This document shows positions 8,732 to 15,502 of a stretch of DNA of 64,000 nucleotides, piece by piece. A program made the position numbers and the translations under genes. Source of the DNA: an uncultured Sphaerochaeta sp. (GTDB lineage: Bacteria; Spirochaetota; Spirochaetia; Sphaerochaetales; Sphaerochaetaceae); assembly GCF_963667405.1 (NCBI RefSeq), contig NZ_OY763408.1, forward strand, positions 1,883,757 through 1,947,756, given 5' to 3'. How positions within the stretch are numbered: the first letter of the stretch is position 1; the number at the start of each line of letters is the position of its first letter. The notes under the pieces were generated by a model. It saw nothing but the letters and a program-made list of their open reading frames with translations, made no database searches and was not told the DNA's origin.

Positions 8732-9082
8732 ATGACCGAGGATTTGAGAATATTTCAGAAGTGGACTGACGCCACCGTAGAAGCCTGGGAAGTATTGAAG
8801 AAGTATCCGAAGGAGGAAAAGTTCATTCTGGCCAACATGACGCGCGAGAGCATTTTGATGATCGGAACGCTGATTGATAGAGTGAACGTTGCCAGAGGGT
8901 CCGAAGCGAAGCTTAGGCTGGTGGAGGACCTGGATACACAGATTAGCAAGGTGAAAATGCTTTTTCACCTTGCTGTCGAGCTGAAGTACATTTCGGTGAA
9001 GACTTACGGCTATATGACAGGAAAAATTGTCGAGATCGGCCGCCTGCTTGGTGGATGGAAAAAGACCATTGCAGGCAGCTGA
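8732..9082 (+). CDS. avd: Avd accessory variability determinant
   Basis: A 116-residue basic, all-helical protein between VR and TR. In known DGRs Avd is a pentameric four-helix-bundle protein that binds the reverse transcriptase and the TR RNA and is needed for mutagenic cDNA synthesis. Visible support: four predicted helices (WTDATVEAWEVLKKYPK; SILMIGTLIDRVNVA; LRLVEDLDTQISKVKMLFHL; YISVKTYGYMTGKIVEIGRL), the E-A-W-x-x-L-x-x-Y-P-K-x-E-K motif near the N-terminus, and a C-terminal GGWKK. Position VR-avd-TR-RT is the usual order. Start ATG 8732 behind GGGAG. Confidence 0.92.
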   Translation: MTEDLRIFQKWTDATVEAWEVLKKYPKEEKFILANMTRESILMIGTLIDRVNVARGSEAKLRLVEDLDTQISKVKMLFHLAVELKYISVKTYGYMTGKIVEIGRLLGGWKKTIAGS

Positions 9083-9388
9083 TGATTTTAGGGTTATGGC
9101 TGGTACGGATGTTCCGTTTGCCGCTTCGTTCTGGGAACTACAACAACGGTTCCAATGCTGGGCCTGGCTACCTCAACCTGAACAACCCGCGGTCGAACCA
9201 GAACGGCAACATTGAGTTCCGGGTAGCTTCATCCCCGTCAACTGGAAGCCGATGCCTTACGGGGCTTCGGACATAGTGTAGGGGAAAAAGGAGCCATAAT
9301 CCTTCCCGCAAGGGAAAAGATAAACCAGACTTGGGCGACAAGTAGCTAACGCCGAAGGCCGCAGCAAAAGCCGCCCAAGTTCTTTTTT
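9083..9388 (+). ncRNA. DGR template RNA region (TR plus structured spacer)
   Basis: Non-coding stretch between avd and the reverse transcriptase that contains TR (9115-9229) and about 160 bases of spacer. The spacer holds three inverted repeats: GAAGCC/GGCTTC (9245-9268), a TTCCC-GCAA-GGGAA stem with a GNRA-type loop (9303-9316), and ACTTGGGCG (9329-9337) paired with CGCCCAAGT (9372-9380). The last is followed by TCTTTTTT. In the Bordetella phage DGR the equivalent spacer RNA is required for self-primed cDNA synthesis. Exact RNA ends are not visible. The long outer stem plus T-run could also be a terminator limiting reverse transcriptase expression. Confidence 0.75.
9115..9229 (+). repeat. 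DGR template repeat (TR)
   Basis: Donor copy of the 115-bp repeat. Its in-frame reading gives AAC/AAT codons at the varied sites (GNYNNGSNAGPGYLNL), the typical design in which adenine mutagenesis of Asn codons samples many amino acids without producing stops. All nine VR differences map to adenines here (9136, 9142, 9146, 9154, 9155, 9182, 9203, 9209, 9211). Other adenines are unchanged in the present VR. 3' of 9229 the copies diverge (CATCC here versus TTTGT at VR). Confidence 0.96.
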
Positions 9389-9395
9389 GGAAGCC

Positions 9396-10598
9396 ATGTC
9401 AAAACGAATAGGGAATTTGTGGGAGCCGATTTGCGAGTTTGAGAACCTGTACAACGGGTATCTGAACACCAGGAAGAGACGCCGGTATCATAAGTCGATT
9501 CTCCGGTACACAGCCAATCTGGAGGAGAACCTGTATGATCTGCATGACCAATTCGTCAACCTCACCTGGCATCCGAGCATGTCGGTGGTCAAGACGGTAT
9601 TTTGGCCGAAGTGCCGGATTATCACCGCGCCGGTGGTGGCCGACCGTGTTGCATTCCACTCTATCGTCGATGTGATCGAGCCGTATTTCGAGAAGAAATT
9701 CCTGTTCCATTCATATGCCTGCAGGTGCAAGAAAGGCACCCACAAGGCCGTGAAGGCCGTCCAGCATCATGTGTATGGCCTGCAGCGCTGGGATGGTGGA
9801 GGGTACGTTCTGAAGGCCGATATACAGAACTACTTCGGAACCATCGACCACCAGAGGCTGAAGAAGATTATCCGCAAGACACTCAAGGATAAGCAGCTGC
9901 TGTCTGTCCTGGATTCCGTCATAGATGAGGTGGTCATCTCTCCGGAGATTCTCAAGCGGATATTGAGCAAGGCCTTGAAGGATCGCGAGGTTGTGCGGTG
10001 CTTTGATGTCATCATCGATGCCGGCAATCTGAACGAACGAATGCTGCAGCGCATGATCCGCAAGTACATCACCAGAAGGCCCATGTTGAACTTCTTGGAC
10101 AGGATTATCTTTGCTGCATGTCACCCTGAGGTAGGCTTGCCTTTGGGCGCTCTTACAAGCCAGCTCTTCGCCAATGTGTACCTGGACCAACTGGATCACT
10201 ATGTGAAGGAGGTACTGCAGGTGAAGCATTATTTCCGCTATATGGATGACTTCATCATCCTATCCACATCGAAGGAATACCTGCGTGATATCCTGGGGAA
10301 AATAGATGTCTACCTGCAGGAGGAATTGGCTCTCAAGCTCAACCCGAAGACCTCGATATTTCCGCTGCAGAAGTTCATAGACTTCTGCGGGTATCGGATA
10401 CGGGCCGACAGATTGACACCAAGGAAGAGGAATGTGGTAACGGCCAGACACCGGCTGAAAAAGCTCAACAACGAGGTCCTGGACGGCACTATACCGTTCT
10501 CGAAGTTCCGGGCTAGTCTTATGTCATTCTTGGGATATGTGAAGCACTGTAAGGCCTCTACAACCGTCCAGCACATGCTGGAGGAATTGAAATTGTGA
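9396..10598 (+). CDS. DGR reverse transcriptase
   Basis: A 400-residue reverse transcriptase that copies the TR RNA with adenine-specific errors. Palm motifs visible: DIQNYFGTIDH (about residues 142-152), GLPLGALTSQLFANVYLDQL (247-266) with the SQ of DGR enzymes, and the catalytic YMDD (282-285) in RYMDDFIIL. A C-terminal thumb has GYRIRADRLTPRKRN. Start: ATG 9396, weak ribosome site; a TTG at 9387 is in frame. Odd: between motif 3 and the GLPLG block there are three tandem 31-residue units beginning RLKKIIRKTLKD, ILKRILSKALKD and MLQRMIRKYITR (residues 154, 185, 216), where relatives have one. Its stop overlaps the next GTG. Confidence 0.95.
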   Translation: MSKRIGNLWEPICEFENLYNGYLNTRKRRRYHKSILRYTANLEENLYDLHDQFVNLTWHPSMSVVKTVFWPKCRIITAPVVADRVAFHSIVDVIEPYFEKKFLFHSYACRCKKGTHKAVKAVQHHVYGLQRWDGGGYVLKADIQNYFGTIDHQRLKKIIRKTLKDKQLLSVLDSVIDEVVISPEILKRILSKALKDREVVRCFDVIIDAGNLNERMLQRMIRKYITRRPMLNFLDRIIFAACHPEVGLPLGALTSQLFANVYLDQLDHYVKEVLQVKHYFRYMDDFIILSTSKEYLRDILGKIDVYLQEELALKLNPKTSIFPLQKFIDFCGYRIRADRLTPRKRNVVTARHRLKKLNNEVLDGTIPFSKFRASLMSFLGYVKHCKASTTVQHMLEELKL

Positions 10599-10858
10599 AC
10601 GAAAGGTTTTACACAGTGAAAGAATTTTTAGGGGAGAAATATCTCACGCAGAGGGCGCGAATTTCGCACGCGGCTACAGTATTGGTAGGTTCGTACGATT
10701 ACAACAGAACTAACAATACAACTAGTACAACAACATTTATCGATTCAGACGACTCAATTTCCATCACGTACTCGATCAGTGGGGGCAAACTCTCCATTTC
10801 CTGCAGCGGTACCGGACCATTGAACGGAAAGTCATTCTCGAATGGAGTCCTGCAGTGA
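10595..10858 (+). CDS. Unrecognised 87-residue protein downstream of the DGR
   Basis: An 87-residue ORF starting at a GTG that overlaps the reverse transcriptase stop (GTGA), which suggests coupling. The N-terminal third is basic and mixed (FYTVKEFLGEKYL). The rest is rich in Ser, Thr and Asn (NRTNNTTSTTTF then SISITYSISGGKLSISC), probably beta. Base composition is clearly more AT-rich than the tail genes, suggesting separate origin or relaxed selection. No family recognised; it may be a DGR accessory, a phage cargo protein or a decayed fragment. Confidence 0.5.
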   Translation: MNERFYTVKEFLGEKYLTQRARISHAATVLVGSYDYNRTNNTTSTTTFIDSDDSISITYSISGGKLSISCSGTGPLNGKSFSNGVLQ

Positions 10859-10871
10859 GTCATAGTAAGGA

Positions 10872-10900
10872 CACCCCTACCTGAATTCAGGATAGGGGTG
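10872..10900. terminator. Hairpin between convergent genes
   Basis: Inverted repeat CACCCCTA ... TAGGGGTG enclosing the palindrome CCTGAATTCAGG, with one bulged A. It lies between the last DGR-side gene (plus) and the SHOCT genes (minus), where a bidirectional terminator is expected. Neither side has a clear T-run, so termination is not certain. It also marks the practical right edge of the phage-like module. Confidence 0.5.
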
Positions 10901-10918
10901 CCATAAATTGGAATAGGC

Positions 10919-11179
10919 TTAGTACAAGTCCTTGCGCATGGCTTCATACGCTTCCTTGGTGAGCTCGCCCTGTGCATAGCGCTTCTCCAGAATCCTCACG
11001 GCTTCCGGCTTGTCCATCCGTTTCCTTGAGGTGCGGACAATGGCAATGATCGAAAGCACAAGGGAAGCAAGAACCGCAGCAAGAACCAGGCCCATGACCC
11101 ACCTCCCTGCACCGGCATATCCAAATCCCAAACACGGTCCGGCAACTCTGCCGGCATTCCAAAACAAGGTATGATACAT
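10919..11179 (-). CDS. Small membrane protein with C-terminal SHOCT domain
   Basis: An 86-residue protein: N-terminal segment, one transmembrane helix (VMGLVLAAVLASLVLSIIAI, about residues 28-47), then a SHOCT-type domain (AVRILEKRYAQGELTKEAYE, about 60-79). SHOCT domains are short C-terminal helical pieces typically of A/V-x-x-I-L-x-x-R-Y-A-x-G-E-I/L-x-x-E-E-Y form; the role is unknown, possibly oligomerisation. It starts 5 bases after the related upstream gene ends, with AAGGGGG upstream. An internal ATG before the membrane helix is an alternative start. Confidence 0.7.
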   Translation of the reverse strand: MYHTLFWNAGRVAGPCLGFGYAGAGRWVMGLVLAAVLASLVLSIIAIVRTSRKRMDKPEAVRILEKRYAQGELTKEAYEAMRKDLY

Positions 11180-11184
11180 ACTCG

Positions 11185-11364
11185 TTATTCCCCCTTCAAC
11201 TCGTCACGATACGCAAGATACTCATCTCGCGAAATTTCTCCCAAAGCATACCGTTTGCGCACGATATCCATGGCACCGGTTTGTTCAGGTTCAGGTCCTT
11301 TGCGTTGGCCTTTCAGCAAGTAGTACAGCCCAACTGCAATCAGGACAACAATGATCAACATCAT
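11185..11364 (-). CDS. Small SHOCT-domain membrane protein
   Basis: A 59-residue protein: an N-terminal membrane helix (MMLIIVVLIAVGLYYLL), a short linker with GPEPEQ, and a SHOCT motif (DIVRKRYALGEISRDEY). It is preceded by AGGAG 8 bases before the ATG. It is a paralogue-like partner of the next gene downstream on the same strand, with the same architecture and a 5-base gap. Function unknown. Confidence 0.7.
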   Translation of the reverse strand: MMLIIVVLIAVGLYYLLKGQRKGPEPEQTGAMDIVRKRYALGEISRDEYLAYRDELKGE

Positions 11365-11537
11365 GGCTTGCTCCTATACCCCCTCAGGGTATATGTGAAG
11401 TATTGGGTATCCATACCATCTTGTCAATTGAATTGCCCATTACTTCACTAAGCTATACGCAAATCCATCTGATTCACGATTAGTGATGCATACCCTCACC
11501 CAAACATCATGTTTCTCCATACAATTCGGTAGATATG

Positions 11538-11852
11538 TCAAGAACAAATCTGACCAACCTCCGGGACCAGCTTACGAAGTGCCTCGGGATCATCATCACC
11601 GGCAACCCGGTTCGCCTTGATCATCCCACAGACAGTACAGCGATGCAGCAGCATCAACTCCCCATCAGCTTTCTGATAGAGCGCGATCGGTTCCATCACT
11701 CCTCTGCACAGGCAAGCCCTGTCACCGCTATGCATATCAACATGGCGGCTGTGAAGACAGTGGGGACAGTGGTTGCGATGCCTTGTGCCCCATGCCTCTG
11801 AGGAGACTGGGGCACCACAGTGAAGGCAGATGAAATCATTCCTATCGTTCAT
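11538..11852 (-). CDS. RNHCP-domain zinc-ribbon protein
   Basis: A 104-residue protein of the RNHCP family, named for the conserved RNHCP motif seen here at about residues 25-29. Cys/His pairs suitable for zinc are visible: CLHC (9-12), HCPHC (27-31), CLCRG, and CTVCG near residue 73. The family often sits next to rsgA and is found in place of, or fused to, ribosome-linked functions; its biochemical role is not established. Its ATG lies inside the last codons of rsgA (11-base overlap), so the pair is co-translated. Confidence 0.85.
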   Translation of the reverse strand: MNDRNDFICLHCGAPVSSEAWGTRHRNHCPHCLHSRHVDMHSGDRACLCRGVMEPIALYQKADGELMLLHRCTVCGMIKANRVAGDDDPEALRKLVPEVGQICS

Positions 11853-12936
11853 AGAGACCTTCCCTTCTGTAGTGGTAGAGCAGCTTGCCGAGATTCTTGT
11901 CCTTCTGCTTTCGCATGTTCAGGACCTCTTCCCAACTCTGTGCCTCACTTCTGAGTTTCAGGTAGTTCAGATAGCGATCCTGCTCAAGTTCCCCACCAAG
12001 CAATGCTTGCTGGACGGCGCACCCGGGTTCCCCGGTATGCGTACAGTCCGCAAACCTACACTGTGATGCGAGAAGGGCGATATCCTCAAAGGAATCCTCC
12101 ACCTCAGATGAACTGCTGTTCATACCCACGGAACGAAGTCCAGGGGTATCGAGCAGCAAGGCACCGTTGGGGAGCAGATGCAGCTGTCTGGATGTGGTGG
12201 TATGCCTACCACGCCCATCAGAGCTTCTCACCTCCTGGGTCTTTGCCACCCGCTTTCCACAGAGGCTGTTCAGCAGGGTCGACTTTCCCGCCCCACTGCT
12301 TCCCAGCACCATCAGGGTGGAGCGCTCTGCAAGGCTTGCCGCAAGTTCTTCCAAGCCTTTTCCGGAAAGACTGTCCACCAGGAATACGGCAAGGTCGGAG
12401 AAACGGGCTTGCACCCTTCTCGGATACAACTCCGCTTCCTCAACCAAATCGCATTTGGTGAGAATCAGGATGGCAGGGATGCCATCGGCATGAAGCAGGG
12501 AGAGAAAGCGTTCGGTCTTGCGCAAATTGAAGTCATTGCGTATGTCCTGCACAATGGCTGCCTTGTCGATATTGGCGGCAACAACGGAAGAGGAGACATC
12601 AACTCTCTCCCGATCACCAGCAGAGGACTTGTGAAATGCAGAGGTGCGCTCAAGAACGCCTTCGATGAGCCCCTGTTCCTCGCCATAGGGAAGGACTGCA
12701 CACCAGTCCCCGATAACGGGTGGATTCTGCACCCCCAGGTCCTCACGATTCTGAAAGGAGCCGGAGCGTCTGAGCAGCAGCTCCTTCTCCCCGTCAAAAC
12801 CCCAGTAAAGGCCCTTCCCTTCCCGCACGATCCGATAGGCCTGATATCCTTGTTCCTGATACGGTATGAATGATTGGGCATGGCACTGCTGCCAGCCATA
12901 CGTTTGCAATAGTGTTTCTTCTTGATGATTGTACAT
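11842..12936 (-). CDS. rsgA: Ribosome small-subunit-dependent GTPase RsgA
   Basis: A 364-residue circularly permuted GTPase that assists late 30S subunit maturation. The G motifs occur in permuted order: G4 TKCD (about 160), then G1 GSSGAGKST (about 212), the switch I GRGRHTTT, and G3 DTPGLR (about 259). An OB-fold precedes (PVIGDWCAV). A C-terminal zinc knuckle has CRFADCTHTGEPGC, ligands Cys-Cys-His-Cys. Length is normal. No strong Shine-Dalgarno is seen (GGACGGA 6 bases upstream). Confidence 0.96.
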   Translation of the reverse strand: MYNHQEETLLQTYGWQQCHAQSFIPYQEQGYQAYRIVREGKGLYWGFDGEKELLLRRSGSFQNREDLGVQNPPVIGDWCAVLPYGEEQGLIEGVLERTSAFHKSSAGDRERVDVSSSVVAANIDKAAIVQDIRNDFNLRKTERFLSLLHADGIPAILILTKCDLVEEAELYPRRVQARFSDLAVFLVDSLSGKGLEELAASLAERSTLMVLGSSGAGKSTLLNSLCGKRVAKTQEVRSSDGRGRHTTTSRQLHLLPNGALLLDTPGLRSVGMNSSSSEVEDSFEDIALLASQCRFADCTHTGEPGCAVQQALLGGELEQDRYLNYLKLRSEAQSWEEVLNMRKQKDKNLGKLLYHYRREGLYER

Positions 12937-13284
12937 GGTAATCCGTCCAGTAGTGTGATGAGCATACCAAGACTGCCTACGCTGTCTTGGGGTAGGTTCA
13001 TCGGCCGAACGGTCTTGATGATAGGTCTTCTGGAAAGCAGGACATCAAAGCCGAGGCCGATGTCACATCACCGAATCCAGATACTGTCTGTACATCCAAT
13101 CTCCTGTACGAATGAATATGGTATGGAAGAAACGTAACGCCTCCGGCTCCTTTCAGTCAAGCATATGCCCCGCGTCAGCTTACAACTTTCTCTTTGGGAG
13201 GCAGACAACAAAGAAGACAGCAAGAAGGAATTTTCAGAAGAGTATCAAATATCCACAATTATTTCTTTTTTGGATAATTTATCC

Positions 13285-13313
13285 TTGACCTCCCCTTTCC
13301 CCTGCCCGATACT
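13285..13313 (+). promoter_or_regulatory. Candidate sigma-70 promoter of sugar ABC operon
   Basis: TTGACC (13285-13290), a 17-base spacer, and GATACT (13308-13313), in an AT-rich region 54 bases upstream of the binding-protein ATG. By-eye match to consensus (5/6 and 4/6); no start-site data. Confidence 0.5.
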
Positions 13314-13333
13314 ACAAACAAAAGGAATGGTTT

Positions 13334-13349
13334 GGGTGCTGAGGCACCC
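13334..13349 (+). promoter_or_regulatory. 5' untranslated hairpin before binding-protein gene
   Basis: Perfect 6-bp stem GGGTGC-TGAG-GCACCC that ends 5 bases before the strong ribosome site AAGGAGG (13355-13361). It may protect the 5' end of the mRNA or tune translation. Similar small hairpins precede the other two binding-protein genes in the window. Confidence 0.45.
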
Positions 13350-13366
13350 TCACTAAGGAGGAAACA

Positions 13367-14623
13367 ATGAAAAAAGGTATCGCTCTGTTGCTTTGTCTTG
13401 CCTGTCTGCTACCTATGTTTGCAGCAGGGACCAAAGAGAGTGCTCCCAATGATGTGATCGAGCTCAGGTTCCTGGGCATGGCACAGGCTGCGTACTCAGA
13501 GCAGAATGTCAATGACATGACCGCTGACTTCATGAAGGCACATCCGAACATCAAGGTGTACACCGAGTTCGTCCCGTATGAGGAACTTCGCAACAAGACC
13601 CTGCTCGCCTATGGTTCGAACAACTCCTATGATGCGGTACTGGTGGATGACATCTGGTTCACCGAGTATGACAGCAAGGGAATGCTCGTGGACATCACCG
13701 CAAACATCCCCAAGTCTTACAAGGATGGCGTACTTGCCGGTGGTTGGAACTTCACCACCAAGAAAAGCAAGATCGTAGGGCTTCCCTGGTTCCTGGACAC
13801 CATGTACCTCTTCTACAACCCCACGATGCTCAAGGCCGCCGGCTACACGGCAGCACCGAAGAGCATTGAGGAGATGGTTGAGATGGGTCGTGCCCTGAAA
13901 GCCAAAAACATCGTTGAATACCCGTTTGTCTTCAGCCTTGCCCAGGCAGAAGCACTCATCTGCGTGTATTCGAACTTCCTCGAAGCCTTCGGCGGCTCCT
14001 TCCAGGATGCACAAGGCAACTACATCCTCGACACCAGCGGCGTTAAGGCCTTGGAATTCCTCGTCTCCCTCAAGAACGAGGGATTGCTCAACCCCAACTC
14101 GCTGGAGTATCTGGAAGAAGACGTGAGACGTGTCTTCTCCACCGGCGATGCCGCATTTACCCTGAACTGGGGCTATATGCATGCACTTGCCAGCGATCCT
14201 GCAGAGAGCAAGCTGAAGAAGGAAGATGTGGGAGTCATGGTGCTTCCCGGAGCCAAAGGCGTGAAGGATTCGGCAGCCATGAGCGGCTCGATGGGACTTT
14301 CCGTCCTATCCAAGTCAAAGAATCCGAATGAAGCACTCCAGTACATCCTCTACCTCTCAAGCAAGGAAGTACAGGACACCTACTCCAACCTGCAGCTTCC
14401 CGTGTGGACTGCCAGCTACGACGATCCTTCCATCCAGGCAGGACGTGAGGATCTGGTTGCGGCGGCAAAGAAAGCCTTCTCGATCATGAACGTCAGGCCC
14501 AGCGTGCCCAACTACCAGGAAGTGAGCGCAATCTTCCAGCAGCACATCCAGACCGCTCTGTATGGGGAGAAAACTCCCAAGCAGGCACTCACCGATGCCG
14601 TGCAGAAGGTAAAGGCTCTCTAG
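13367..14623 (+). CDS. ABC sugar transporter, extracytoplasmic binding protein
   Basis: A 418-residue solute-binding protein of carbohydrate family 1 (MalE-like). N-terminal signal peptide KKGIALLLCLACLLPMFA with a probable cut before AGTKES, and no lipobox Cys. The fold markers are VIELRFLGMAQAAYS, then DAVLVDDIWFTEYDSKGMLVDI (about residues 92-113) and a C-terminal GSMGLSVL. First gene of an operon with two permeases, a ROK kinase, a SIS protein and RpiR regulator, so the substrate is probably a sugar or amino sugar that becomes phosphorylated inside the cell. No ATPase is encoded here; such systems often share an MsmK-type ATPase. Confidence 0.92.
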   Translation: MKKGIALLLCLACLLPMFAAGTKESAPNDVIELRFLGMAQAAYSEQNVNDMTADFMKAHPNIKVYTEFVPYEELRNKTLLAYGSNNSYDAVLVDDIWFTEYDSKGMLVDITANIPKSYKDGVLAGGWNFTTKKSKIVGLPWFLDTMYLFYNPTMLKAAGYTAAPKSIEEMVEMGRALKAKNIVEYPFVFSLAQAEALICVYSNFLEAFGGSFQDAQGNYILDTSGVKALEFLVSLKNEGLLNPNSLEYLEEDVRRVFSTGDAAFTLNWGYMHALASDPAESKLKKEDVGVMVLPGAKGVKDSAAMSGSMGLSVLSKSKNPNEALQYILYLSSKEVQDTYSNLQLPVWTASYDDPSIQAGREDLVAAAKKAFSIMNVRPSVPNYQEVSAIFQQHIQTALYGEKTPKQALTDAVQKVKAL

Positions 14624-14625
14624 GT

Positions 14626-15501
14626 ATGGCCAGTCGGGGAACACGATGGTACACCCTGCTGCTTGCTCCCATGATTCTCGTCATGGGGGCGGTCATCGGG
14701 TGGCCGCTTATCCAAACATTTGTACTCAGCTTCACCGATACCCAGCTGATGGATGTTTCTGCTCCCACATTCGTAGGATTGGATAATTTCATCAAAGGCT
14801 TGGGCAACCAGGGATATCTCGATGCTCTGAAAGTTTCGGGCCTGTTTGCCTTGGTGGTTGTCTCTTCGGAGATGATCCTGGGAACCTCTGTCGCGCTGTT
14901 GCTCAATGAACCGTTTCGGGGAAGGAATCTGGTGCGTGCACTTCTTATCCTTCCCTGGGCGGTTCCCACCACCGTGAACGCCATCATGTGGCGTCTGATC
15001 TACAACCCTGAGTATGGTGCTTTGAACAGCCTGCTCTTCCAACTGGGTTTCCTTGACAGTTACATCAGTTGGTTGGGCAGTGCAGACAAGGCTTTGTGGT
15101 CCGTCATGTTCGCCGACGTCTGGAAAAACTTCTCACTTGTTGCCATGATCGCCCTCGCATCCCTGCAGACCCTGCCTGACAGCCAGATAGAGGCTGCAAA
15201 GATCGATGGGGCCGGGGCATGGCAACGCTTTCGCTACATCACCCTCCCCCATCTGATCCCCTCGCTGCAAGTAGCACTGGTGTTGCGGATCATTGAGGCA
15301 GTGAAGGTGTTCGACATCATTTACGTCATGACGAAGGGAGGGCCGGCAAACAAAACCCGCTCGGCAAGCATCTTCGTCTATCAGGAGGCGTTCACCAACT
15401 CACGCATGGGTTCGGGTGCCGCCTACGCCATCATCATGGTCTGTCTGATCATGATTCTCATAGCCTTCTATATCCGAGGGCTCTCAAGGAAGGAGAAGTA
15501 G
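14626..15501 (+). CDS. ABC sugar transporter permease 1 (MalF-like)
   Basis: A 291-residue inner-membrane permease with six predicted helices. The cytoplasmic EAA loop that docks the ATPase is visible as EAAKIDGAGAWQRFRYITLP (about residues 188-207). It starts 2 bases after the binding-protein stop and is followed by the second permease one base later, so all are co-transcribed. Family 1 carbohydrate importers use such heterodimers. Confidence 0.93.
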   Translation: MASRGTRWYTLLLAPMILVMGAVIGWPLIQTFVLSFTDTQLMDVSAPTFVGLDNFIKGLGNQGYLDALKVSGLFALVVVSSEMILGTSVALLLNEPFRGRNLVRALLILPWAVPTTVNAIMWRLIYNPEYGALNSLLFQLGFLDSYISWLGSADKALWSVMFADVWKNFSLVAMIALASLQTLPDSQIEAAKIDGAGAWQRFRYITLPHLIPSLQVALVLRIIEAVKVFDIIYVMTKGGPANKTRSASIFVYQEAFTNSRMGSGAAYAIIMVCLIMILIAFYIRGLSRKEK

Positions 15502-15502
15502 C

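Larger units (their letters stand above)
12937..13366. other. Divergent intergenic region rsgA / sugar ABC operon
   Basis: 430 bases without a convincing gene. It holds the leader of rsgA (minus) and the promoter and 5' untranslated region of the sugar-binding protein gene (plus), described separately. The part near 13200-13280 is AT-rich. Short ORFs here lack ribosome sites and family features. Confidence 0.6.

Noticed and set aside
10690..10745. A-rich, AAC/ACA-codon-rich stretch that looks like a second template repeat
   Set aside because: No matching variable copy with adenine-only differences was found in the window.
12937..13366. Short plus-strand frames (about 60-70 codons) in the rsgA intergenic region
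   Set aside because: No ribosome sites, no conserved features; the region fits a divergent promoter.
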